Shown here: positions 24,501 through 34,184 of the stretch, one piece after another | Position numbering within the stretch: position 1 is the first letter of the stretch | Layout: the number at the start of each line of letters is the position of its first letter | Assembly (NCBI GenBank): GCA_000708835.1 | Contig: DF236959.1 | Span: 170,883 to 234,882, forward strand | DNA length: 64,000 nt | Source of the DNA: Klebsormidium nitens | Lineage: Eukaryota; Streptophyta; Klebsormidiophyceae; Klebsormidiales; Klebsormidiaceae | Direction of reading: 5' to 3' | The notes under the pieces: model-generated | Seen by the model: only the letters and a program-made list of their open reading frames with translations | The model's database searches: none | What the model was told of the DNA's origin: nothing | Position numbers and translations under genes: made by a program

Positions 24501-26579
24501 AGCGCGTTGCGTTGCTCTCGGTAAGTCTGACTGACACTTCCGATNNNNNNNNNNNNNNNNNNNNNNNNNNNNNNNNNNNNNNNNNNNNNNNNNNNNNNNN
24601 NNNNNNNNNNNNNNNNNNNNNNNNNNNNNNNNNNNNNNNNNNNNNNNNNNNNNNNNNNNNNNNNNNNNNNNNNNNNNNNNNNNNNNNNNNNNNNNNNNNN
24701 NNNNNNNNNNNNNNNNNNNNNNNNNNNNNNNNNNNNNNNNNNNNNNNNNNNNNNNNNNNNNNNNNNNNNNNNNNNNNNNNNNNNNNNNNNNNNNNNNNNN
24801 NNNNNNNNNNNNNNNNNNNNNNNNNNNNNNNNNNNNNNNNNNNNNNNNNNNNNNNNNNNNNNNNNNNNNNNNNNNNNNNNNNNNNNNNNNNNNNNNNNNN
24901 NNNNNNNNNNNNNNNNNNNNNNNNNNNNNNNNNNNNNNNNNNNNNNNNNNNNNNNNNNNNNNNNNNNNNNNNNNNNNNNNNNNNNNNNNNNNNNNNNNNN
25001 NNNNNNNNNNNNNNNNNNNNNNNGGAAGTGTCAGTCAGATCCCGATCGCTCGCTTCCATAGTGTGGGAGTAAGCGGCTTCAAAGGAGTAAGCAGCTTTCG
25101 CTACTCGATCGGCATATCAGCGATCTCTGGCGCTAGTGTTTGCACACCAACCTGGCTTGGATCGGTCTCTGGTGCACGGCAAGGTGGCGTTCAGACCTCA
25201 CTTTTCGGCGACCAAGGCAGCATCTGGAACGCCTGTTGAGGCGCCCCTCTCTCTGTTTCCCTGCAGGATCTGGCGCACGCATGCGCTGACGAGTTGGAGG
25301 AGGGCCTGGAGATTTGGCAGCAAGCGGTGGACGCGGGGTGCGAGCAGGAGCTCCTCCGGGACCCCAAGGGTGAGCCGCTGCTGACGTCACTCTCCTCTCT
25401 TGCACCTTCGCGGACGTCATTACTGTCATTGCCCTGGTGGTTGGGTTCAAACTGCTGCTGCTATTTCTCTGCCGGTCTGGTTCGCATTTACGCTGAGCGG
25501 CTGCTGACGTGAAACTGCTCCAGGAAGGTCCTGTTTGCTCTCTAGATTTCTGGCCCGCGTGCCAACAGCTCAAAACGCCGCTTTAAGAGAACGCACTATC
25601 GGCCTTTTTCTGCTACGAGCCATCAGGGGTTTGGAGCCATCAGGGATTTGGCTTCTGAATCACGCTGAGTCCCTGGGTGCCGGTTTCACCGGCTGAACCC
25701 CTCCAAGAGTCATCAGTACGCTTCTTCCAATTCAGAACATACGACTGGAGCCCTGCTCTTCGTGAATTGTCTATGATCACCCCGCTTTTCGGGCTTGACT
25801 TTCGCTTTTTGTGCACGAAGATAAGTCAACCAACTCAGCTGTTCTGTCCTCCTCAGAGCTGCCCCTTTGCTTCTGTCCTTCCCAAACGTCCGCAGCAGTC
25901 CTCTTTCTCTCTGACAGGAAAAAGAAGTTAAGAAAGGATAAACAGTTGAACTGCTTCATGGATCATCTAACATCCTCTCTCACCGTTTGGCCGCCGCTGT
26001 CTCGCTCTCCCCAGCCCTTGGGAATAGCTCGTCCCTTCTACTTGTTCTCTTCCACAGAAAAACGAACAAGAAGATATGCAGATTGCATCTGTATGCTTTT
26101 GTTCCTCTTCTCTTGCAGGCCGTTCTGGTTTCCCCTCGCCCTGCCACGTCCACCTTATCGTGACGCTTTCCACGTTCCTCGTTATTTCTCAAAGTAAAGA
26201 GACAGCAAGACGAGAACAGATACGTTTCTCTCAACGCTAATCCTTACGATTTCCGCAGGCCGCCGCTACTTCTCCGCCCTCTGCCGCGTCTACCTCGTCG
26301 CCGCGCTCCTCTCCTCTCTAGTTCGCTGGCGCAAGCCGTGGCTCGCAAACGCCCCCCCCGCTACGGCCGACAGCCTCCAATCCTGCCTGCACGACTGCCG
26401 GCGCGCAGCCGACGGCGGCCTGCGGAGCGCACTCCGCGCGGTTTCGGGCCGAGGCGAGGGTTTAGGGTTTAAGGAAGTGTGGGCGACCGCGCAGGGCGCG
26501 GTGCTCGAGGCGGCGGTGGGAAAAGGCCCCCGGCAGCCGGTTTGTGGGCTCACGCTGGTTCCCCAGCACGTCATAAAAG
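18533..26579 (+). CDS. Synergin-gamma/aftiphilin-like clathrin-AP adaptor accessory protein, 3' end not found
   Basis: Exons 18533-19697, 20255-23193, 23772-23837, 24197-24370, 25267-25369 and 26259-26579 join in phase. An N gap lies between the fourth and fifth; any exon hidden there must be a multiple of 3. The first about 1,300 residues are disordered, Ser/Gly/Pro-rich, and carry acidic Phe/Trp motifs: EDDEFGDF at residues 6-13, EDDDWGDF, PDDDFGDDFGDF, DDDDFGDF and DEDDFGEF. These are the type bound by the ear domains of AP-1 gamma and GGA. The C-terminal part is helical (DLLEVAMDLLEEGRLAEAR) and ends in VCGLTLVPQHVIK. From memory, plant synergin-like proteins end similarly, in a Cys/Leu-rich segment before a Trp-containing final block. 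That last exon was not identified. Likely site: trans-Golgi network and endosome coats. Three repeats with GLEGFGEELTQAP lie near the start of exon 2. Confidence 0.6.
20509..20890 (+). repeat. Three in-frame protein repeats (GLEGFGEELTQAP) in the synergin-like gene
   Basis: Copies begin at 20509, 20686 and 20854, so the period is 177 then 168 bases. Each encodes GLEGFGEELTQAP followed by a DAF(F/L) motif after three or four residues (LDAF, RDAF, LDAF). The two aromatic motifs may act as paired ligand sites for adaptor ear domains; that role is inferred. Confidence 0.85.
24545..25023. other. Assembly gap (479 N)
   Basis: Run of N inside the synergin-like gene. It is flanked by a perfect 16-base inverted repeat: TCTGACTGACACTTCC at 24526-24541 and its reverse complement at 25024-25039. 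Confidence 0.98.
25921..26330 (+). repeat. Three related about 140-bp units ending in a splice acceptor and exon start
   Basis: Units begin near 25921, 26059 and 26200, at about 138 and 141 bp. Each has a purine-rich AAAACGAACAAGAAG-like block, a pyrimidine tract, and an AGGCCG...TTCTCC..CGTCTACC-like block. The last unit is the working acceptor and start of exon 26259-26579; the other two are decayed copies within the intron. Confidence 0.65.
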
Positions 26580-28799
26580 GTGAGGAATCTTGGGACGGTG
26601 GGATGCGTGGGAAGTCTGTTCTGCGTTGGGTGGACACTCTTAAGCGCCTCGTGCTTGACCCCTCGTTGCTCTGAATGGTTCTCTGTTCTCCTCGTGAGTG
26701 GTCGATCTGCAACTAGTGGTACTTTCGAGAGACACTTCCCTCTATGGTATGACAGTCAAAGGTCCTAGCTGTGCGCTGCGCGAGCATGCAAAGGAACAAA
26801 GGGCTGGCCCAGTTCCCAATGTCTGCGTGTCTTGTCTTTTTTGTTTCTTTTGAAGAATCTCTCTTCTAGTCATTTAACGTAGTCATCGACTCTGGCCTGA
26901 GTTTGGTGCCACTCTTTGCCTACAAAGATAGGGGCTCATAACTTCAGCCCAAGACGCCAAATTTTGGAGCAGCCGTAGGTCACTGTACTCGGTATTTGCA
27001 CTTGCGCTCCCTACTCTGTTCATCGGCAAGCCAGATGCGCTCGAACCTTTGAAAGATAGAGCTTCTTCACACAAGTTTCGGCTGCCATGTGCTAAAAGCT
27101 GAAGGATAGAGCTTTTTATTGACAAGCATCGAACCCGAAAAGTGTTGTGCTTGTTGCAGCGCTTCCCCTGATCACGTGGCAGGGCCGTCAGTTCCTCGCT
27201 CCGGTAGCAAACCTGTGGCGCAATAGGATATCCCCCTCTTGTCCAGACGTATCGCTTCCCTGACACGTTCACGAGTTGTTCAGTCCGTTCCTAGGTTGAA
27301 TAGGTCCTGTCAATCCTTGCGCCGCCGCTTTCGACACTGATCTTTAGCATTGCAGTAATACTGTTTCAGCAAGTTGACTCGTCTGAGTGGCAGCTGAGAA
27401 ACGCTGGCCTTACCTTCTCAAAGTCCTCGTTCTTGCATGAACAACTAGCCGGAAGGAGTCCATAGTGCATGCATCCATGTCAATTGGCATTCAATGACTT
27501 TGCTTGCAATGCTCTTCGATCTTGCTAGCATCATCATTAGTATGGCCTGTGAATAAAGCCACGTATATTAACTTAGCTAGGTAGCGTGATTGTGTGCACT
27601 TGTTGTTGTAGGCCAATTAGTAAACCTTAGGGTCCTTTGATATGGTGGCTTGTCCATCTGAATCAGGAGATCGTGTACACTAGCTTCTGTTCGCAATGAT
27701 GCGTCATGTCACTGAGCTTGTAATGGTGGAATTAATTCAAGCAGTGCGGGCCGGTATACAGCAGCCCAACCATAGGCGAGTAAGAGCGTGACGCGCTTCC
27801 GACAAAGCTGCCATGGCATACGCGTATATATATGCACAGCACGAGTCAGATCGCCGGGCCTGCATAATCACTCATGGATACCGGACCAGACTCAGTGGCG
27901 CGCAGCCTGCGCACTTTACATCATGCGCGTCGAATAAAACGTACAAATATGATATTGTACGTACTTCGAAGCGAGCGTGACAGTGACTCTGTGGACTCCA
28001 ACAGAAATTTTGATTGCATATGATGGTGACATGCATCATGCATGTGCACGGGGATGCATTGATTGCCGAAGACTCATCGCGCCGCTTTGGTCTGGCACGT
28101 TTGATAAGTTCAATCAAATGTCTCCTTGACCGTCCGAACTCAAGGTCCATGGAAAGGCCCGAGCTAGAGAACCTGCAGCTAGAATAACAAATCAACCGTG
28201 TGGTCCCTTGTCCCATGGTCGGACCGTTCGTACCCACCGACCTACCGGACCATTCGGACCTACCGGACCTCAAATCTCGCCGCATCCTCACCATACCTGA
28301 CATGTCAAGTTCATCACAATCCAGACAAAACTACGCTCAAAAGTCCAAAAGAACGGCCCGATGCACCGCGGCACAGAAGGCTTTAACAGCTGTACAATTC
28401 TCTTCAGCAACTTGGTATTTACACTCTGTACGCCCAACAAACCTAAAAGCGGGTCGACAAACCGACCTGATTAGCAACTACCCGAAAATGTCTCCTTGCA
28501 AACTTTAGCAGTTCGTGTGACCCCTAAGGAAAAGCTCTCAAGATCGACTTGCAATGGCTAGGGTTGTATCATGTTGCAAAAGCGGCCCCTAGTCTGGTAT
28601 ATCCGACAAGGAAGGTTGTTAGCTCGTCAGGTTTTCGTGCAACGGTTGCTCCAGCGGCAATGGTCAACCCCTTGCCCGCTTGCCAGTTGTACAGTAGAGT
28701 CCGCCAAATCTAGCTAACCTCTAAGCCTTAACCGAGTTTCACCGTTTACACTCGCAGTCGCCAGCTCCTCAGATCGCACTATACTAAGCCGCCGCTGTC
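26580..28799. other. Spacer between convergent genes
   Basis: The final exon(s) of the synergin-like gene should lie here, because exon 26259-26579 ends in phase 1 at a GTGAGG donor. I could not identify them. A short run near 28220-28275 repeats ACCGACCTACCGGACC-like units. Nothing else was recognised. Confidence 0.4.
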
Positions 28800-31700
28800 T
28801 TACACGATTGCCACAGACGCGCGCGCGCGTTTTGAGTCCTTTGCAAAAAGCGGATCTAGCAGCCGCTTCCAGGCGTCTAGGTCCCAGTTGTTGGTGGCTC
28901 CAAGAGGAGCGCCGTTAACGAGATGGGTCGGAGTCCACACGACGCTCCGAGCGCAACCGTACTGCAGGGACATTCCAGACGAAAGATTAGCTGGAGTGTC
29001 AACGTCCGCATAAGCTTCTACCACAAGCTCTATCGTGTCTGCCTCAGACCGTATCCTGCAAGTGCTTTGTTTCAACCCTGTTCCATGCGGGGATTCTCCG
29101 GATTGCACGCTGTCAGAAGCGCCTGCAAAAGAAGGGAAGAACAGAAGAGAAGAAATATACGTGAAAAGACCGTGATGAGCAGAAAAACGACGCTCACATT
29201 TGAAAGAGACCCGCACAGCCAGGTTCGCATCCTTCTCGTCAAACGTGTGCGAATACGTGTAGCGTTGGAAGGATCAGCCAAAGATAAGACGAAGAAGGCC
29301 AGAAACACAACATGCATTCGAAAGAATGTGACACGCTTGAACAACATGACCGGGAACCCAGACTTTAACCTCTCCGTACGATGCTTGCCATGCGAGAAAC
29401 GGAGACAGAACAGATGGCGCAGAAGCAGAAACGGGAGGAAAAGAACGCCTGAAATAGAAGGTACCGGAAATTACCTATCACACGACAGAAGGACTTAGCG
29501 AAACACGAGCCCAGAAAGATGCTATGTAAAGAAGGGACAACAAGAAAGACATGAAAAAGGAAGTGCAAAATACCGCCAAAAGGAGGGGGGGAATGAACAC
29601 GAACCAAAAAGGGGGTGGGAAAGCACACGAACCCACCTTGAATGAGACACGCGCTGCAAGGTCGACATCCTCCCTGTCGAACGCATGCAGAAACGAAGTC
29701 CCCGAGAGGCCGATCTTTGGCGCGATGTCGGAGAAGCGTTCGAGGGTCGAAGCGGGCGTTTCGAGCGCCGTCGCGTTGTTGTCGAACCGCTCCTGACGCT
29801 CGAATACGGCCTCCATCCACGCGATCGGGAGCGACGAGTTGAGGGCGGCTACAGCGTGCATGCCGCGCGCGGCGTGGAAGGAGTAGTGGTGGAAGCTGCA
29901 GCGGGGTTTGTGTTCTGCTCATACTATGTCTTCACAGTCGATGAATTGTGAGAATAGTCGTGGAAATTGCAACGGGAGGTTTGTTTATTATATTGCTTGT
30001 TCCTTATGGTCGGCTTGTTTGAAATAATGCTTGTTCGTTATAGTCGGCTTAAAGTCCGTCTGGTGTTCCAAACAGACAGATGGCACATGAATTGAAAGGG
30101 CGTGCATCCCGCGAGCGTCTTCGAAGGAGTAGTAGTGAAAACTGCTAGAAGAGTTGTCATATTCTCGTACTTCGCACTACAAAATAAGTATTTCTAGATA
30201 CAGAACGGCGATCCAAGGAAACTCGTGAGTTGACAGCGGCTATGGCATGCCAGCCTGGCGCGGCGTAGAAGGAGTAGTGGTGGAAACTGCAAAAGGCGGT
30301 GTGGTTATTCCAAACTTCTCGTTCAAATTAAACATTTTGAAGATACAGAACGGCGACCTGGGGGGACGATTTAAGGGCAGCTACGGCGTGGATGCTATGA
30401 GCAGCGTTGTAATGGTGGAAACTGCAAAGGCGGGTGTGTATTCTCGTACTGGTTCCTAAGAATCGATGAAAGAGGGTTTGGTGGATATACAAAGTTAGGT
30501 TGTAGATGGAATGGCGCTTCAGAGAGAGGAGTTAAGGGCTTGCGTGCATTCGGCAGACAGCACAAAACGGACGGTGTTGGAAGCAGCAAGGGCGAGCGTG
30601 CACATCAGAGCAGTTCATCTTGTTCAGTGACTATGGAGTCACGATGGCATGAATGAATCCTAGTGGTCAAAACAAGTTTGATCTATCTGGAGAAATGCGG
30701 TATTGGGGAGAGGCCGGATCAAAAAAATCACAAAAACGGGTGTGCAAGAAGAGGACAACACGGAACTGATTACGACACAAGCTCCTCTGAGGCGCCTGCT
30801 TAGTTAAGCAGACGATTCTTGGCTTGAAAAGTTTTTCCTCAGAGTTCGAGGAAAGAAAAGTTGGATCAAGAAGCAGCTTTCAAGAAGAAAGGACCACAAA
30901 GTTGAAGAAGTAGCTCAAAGCTTGGTTGGAGAAGTTGGCTCACGGGTTGGAGAAAGGATGGATGATGATGTCGACCTTGTCGTCCCCATAGTACGTTGAA
31001 ACGTTCTTCAGAACGGGCCAAGAGGCGCGGCAGCTGGGACACCTGGATAGGCAAGAAAGGTCAACGTTTAACCACGTCTCTTTGGTGGTGGTTCATTCGT
31101 TGGTTAGTGGCTAGTTAGTGGCTGGTAGACTGCTAATCACTTTGTGGCCTACTGTTGCCACCTGATCATTGCTTCCTGACAGATGAGTGGTTGACTAAGG
31201 ATCTCATGAAGGAGCATCATGGAGTCAGGTTAGCTGCCTTTGAAAAGGGGTAAGTTAAATCTTGCTGTATGCTGGAACTTGATGTGGGGGGAAGACGGGA
31301 TCAGGCATTATCTGGAGTTGCAGTTGTCCGAAAACTTTCAAGGGCTTGGGAAAAAAGGGTGAACAATCTGCTGCCACCAGCCTGCAAAGCCCCCTCTGTT
31401 GTTCGAAACAGTAAGATATGCGCACGGACGACGATAAAATCAATGGAGTGGAGGTCAAAGTGGGGCTCCAAGCTCAGCAATGATCAAAATGAAAGAACTA
31501 GCATCAAGCGTACTGATTACAAGCTCACTGCATTGATGTGCATGGTGTGCATGGAACTTTTGGAGATTGCTAGACTTTACAAGGTGATGGAACCTACACT
31601 TCTGGTGTCTTTGCACCTCTTTTGCCTCTTTACTACGGCACCTCAGCAAAGAATCTCATGAACGAATCGTTTGCGAAATATCTAACACTGGGGGTGAGCT

Positions 31701-32094
31701 ACAAGGGTGCAACAATTGACCGGCACATGTCTGCTCCATCCGCTGGCTCTGATCTCTTGCAAACAAGATAGCTACTTTTGCCATAGTACTCCTATCAGGA
31801 TTAAATTGTAACTAGGCCCAGTGAGATGTCCTACTCCTTAAAAAGCTCTCTGAACCCTTGGAATTGCAAATGAGCTGCAGTTGTAGATATGCAACAGAAA
31901 GACGATGTCACTCACATGATGTCCAGAAAAGCCTCGATCACAATTGCATCATTGCCCCCCTTCCCATAGAGGAAGCCATCGTACCGCCGAGGGACTGGAA
32001 ATTGGGCATTCACAGGCCCAATCACAGCACCGAAGACAAGGATCAGAATAAGGGCCCCATAGATCGCTGGATCAGATTTCAGCAATGCTGCCAT
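28800..32094 (-). CDS. Secreted DsbA-like thioredoxin-fold protein
   Basis: Four exons, 32094-31916, 31042-30944, 29895-29637 and 28961-28800, join in phases 2, 2 and 0 to give 232 residues. A signal peptide is clear: hydrophobic stretch YGALILILVFGAVIGPVNA at 12-30. The redox-type motif C61-P-S-C64 follows LDIM, helical insert residues (HHYSFHAARGMHAV) are typical of the DsbA fold, and the TPT loop at 189-191 supplies the cis-proline. Land plants have a small family with the same layout (FLDLMCPDC, FHNHAF, VSFKYSASRGVYGTPT from memory), annotated as thioredoxin superfamily. Likely a thiol-disulfide protein of the secretory pathway; the substrate is unknown. Exon 29895-29637 is surrounded by decayed copies of both its edges (28960-30600). 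Confidence 0.85.
29200..29250 (-). pseudogene. Ghost copy of the 3' end of DsbA-like exon 3
   Basis: On the minus strand this intronic stretch still reads FDEKDANLAVRVSFK. The working exon end reads FDREDVDLAARVSFK. The anchor TTGAA occurs at 29200 and 29638, 438 bp apart, three times 146. A GTGAGC donor-like sequence follows one base further on. It could be a decayed duplicate or an alternative exon. Confidence 0.7.
30100..30600 (-). repeat. Four decayed tandem copies of the 5' edge of DsbA-like exon 3
   Basis: The working exon start on the + strand reads GCGTGCATGCC...GGAAGGAGTAGTGGTGGAAGCTGCAG from 29854. Related copies start at 30100, 30244, 30386 and 30542, so steps are 144, 142 and 156 bp. 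Copies at 30244 and 30386 keep GTGGAAACTGCAAA. All lie in the intron before exon 3 and include the former 3' splice site. Confidence 0.75.
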
Positions 32095-32359
32095 GGCTTC
32101 TGCTCATGCACGGCAATCGCCAATCGGCTCTTCAGAGTAGGATGGCAGGCTGCAGCGCAAAGTGGACAATTCATCAGTTTTTCTGTTTTTTGATATTTTT
32201 GTACTTGTATTTTAGTTCTTTTGTTTACATATTTGCGGTCGTTTTTTCATATTTTGATACTTTTTGGCTTGTTTTTCAGTATTTTGGTATTTTTTGCGCA
32301 CGTATTTTAGTATTTTGATATATTCTTTCCAGTTTCTATGTAAGTTTTTTTGCTTTTTT

Positions 32360-32483
32360 GTTATTTTTCGGTTTTTCGGTTTTTCGGTTTTTCGGTTTTT
32401 CTGTTTTTTCGGTTTTCCGGTTTTTCGGTTTTTTAGTTTTTTAGTTTTTTAGTTTTTTAGTTTTTTAGTTTTTTAGTTTTTTA
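32360..32483 (+). repeat. Simple repeat (TTTTTCGG)n then (TTTTTTAG)n
   Basis: About 120 bases of near-perfect short tandem repeats in the left arm of the foldback element. Confidence 0.95.
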
Positions 32484-32493
32484 CGCTACGGCA

Positions 32494-32878
32494 GTCAGGG
32501 GGACCAAACACCCCGGGTAAGAAAGTTAGCAACATGAACCATGTGCCAGCAGCTAAACGGCGAATTGCCCGGAACTGAAAATTGTTGGGATTGAAGTTTG
32601 AACCTCCACAGGGTCACCTTTCAAAACCCAGAGTTTGGGGTCCGGGCAACGCGCCGTTTAGGGGGAATTGGGGGCAGGTTTAGGTGGGTTAACCATCCAA
32701 AAAACTATCAACCCACCTCTAACACTTGTCTTAACCCTTTCCTCAGACTAACCGATCGGACCGCATCGGGCTCGGGACATCCAAACTATGCAATCTCGAC
32801 CGTGCAGATCGGAAAATTTCTCATCTGACGGTGCGGATCATGGTTCGCTCTGTTTCAGTGGTGTTTGGTCCCCCTGAC
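32494..32878. mobile_element. MITE-like element, 385 bp, 19-bp perfect terminal inverted repeats
   Basis: Ends are GTCAGGGGGACCAAACACC and its exact reverse complement. Both sides carry GGCA (32490-32493 and 32879-32882), a possible 4-base target-site duplication. No coding sequence. It sits inside the foldback element at 32152-33580. Confidence 0.8.
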
Positions 32879-32886
32879 GGCAGTAC

Positions 32887-33290
32887 TCACCCCGGTCAGT
32901 ACCGTACGGTCCACGGTATGGGGCGCGCGACTTGCAGTACCTCGGTACCGTACCTTCAAGTTCATCATCACTGATGACGGGTACCTGCCCGGTACCGGTA
33001 GCTTCCTCCTGCTGACCGGTGTCTAGGGAGGTATTAGTAACTAACTTACCTGGGTTAAGGCCTTGATAGCCTAAGTAGTTGGTCGTCACTGGTGACAGGA
33101 TAAATCCAGGTTGAAGTTACAGCCGAGCGGGGACCGCGAACCGGTACCCGGAATAGAACCTACAGGCAACCAGCGGCATATAACGGTAGGTACCTACGAT
33201 ACATACCGTGACGGTACCAACGTACCGTGGCCTGGTCCGCCGGTACGCTGGACTCACCTACTAGTACGTACCATGTAGGTACCGCATAAT
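32887..33290. repeat. Region dense in GGTACC/GTAC palindromes
   Basis: Dozens of GTACC, GGTAC, CGGTACCG and ACCGGT words fall within 400 bases, between the nested MITE and the right arm of the foldback element. No coding frame. Composition differs sharply from the AT-rich arms on either side. Confidence 0.7.
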
Positions 33291-33580
33291 TCTGCGTGAC
33301 TCGATGCGTGGCCGAGCGGCCGTGCAATTAGGATGCGGCCGCGCGGCACCGCGTGCATTGCGCCACAGTCACGTCACGTGGGTCTCAAAAAACGAAAAAA
33401 CTCAGAAAACCAAAAAACTAAAAAACGAATAAACGGAAAACGAAAAAACTAGAAAACGAGAAAACAGGGAAGAAAAATCTAATATACCGAAAAACTGGCC
33501 AGAAAATACAAATATACTTAAAAACAAGGCAGAATAAACTCAAAAACTAAAATACTGATACATTGTCCACTTCGCGGCGC

Positions 33581-34184
33581 TATAGAGAGTTCTTCTTTTG
33601 CAGCTTTGCAAAACATGTCCTACAATCTGCGTCCTTCGAAACCAGACTCTACTCTGAGAGTGAATGGTAATGGTGAGCAATTGGTCAATTGAAGCACCGG
33701 CCCGCACCGTAGTTGGACGTGACGGCTTTTGTCGCGCAGAAGCAAGTTAAACCGGCATGCTTACGGTTTGTAAGCGGTAATGGTACGCGGGGTTCTTGAA
33801 GGGAGGGGTCCCGCCAAAAGCTGCAGGCACCTGTTCAAACAGGCTTTGAAGTTGCTTTCGGTGCAGTCCACCTGATTTTCAAATTTCCCCTCAACTACGG
33901 TAGTTTCTTGAATGCGGGTCAAGGGCGTCAGGACTTTTGAAGGCAACTCCTCCTATCTGTGTAAGAGAGAGGCTCCCGTTCTTCTGCGTCGGACCATAAC
34001 CATCCGCCGCTTGCGCTGGTCCCGTGCGCAGCCGCTGTGCGAGTCCTTTTGGTGAAAGGAGAAGTAGATCAGGGGTTCGACGGTTCGTGGGGCGTTCTTC
34101 AGAGACGTGCAGCAAGGAAGAAAGCGTTTCTTCTACCGTCCTGGTGAATTTGAAGCCACCGCTCTACTTGCTGTGGAGCAAAGC
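33581..34184. other. Leader region of zinc-module gene
   Basis: The frame of the following gene is open from 34107 without an ATG, so a 5' exon may lie here. No other feature seen. Confidence 0.3.

Larger units (their letters stand above)
32152..33580. mobile_element. Foldback-type element with AT-rich inverted arms
   Basis: Left edge GCAGCGCAAAGTGGACAAT and right edge (reverse complement) GCGCCGCGAAGTGGACAAT match closely, followed by ATCAGT two bases on. Both arms are long T-rich or A-rich runs with TTTTCGG or AAAACGA-like units (32170-32480 and 33385-33560). No transposase frame is present, so it would be non-autonomous. It starts 58 bases upstream of the ATG of the DsbA-like gene. Target-site duplications are not obvious. 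Confidence 0.65.

Noticed and set aside
24481-25072. Open frames running through the N gap
   Set aside because: They are artefacts of unknown bases; flanks show no coding signal there.
26458-26474. Plant telomere-like GTTTAGGGTTTAAGG
   Set aside because: Only about two units and inside a coding exon in frame; chance match.
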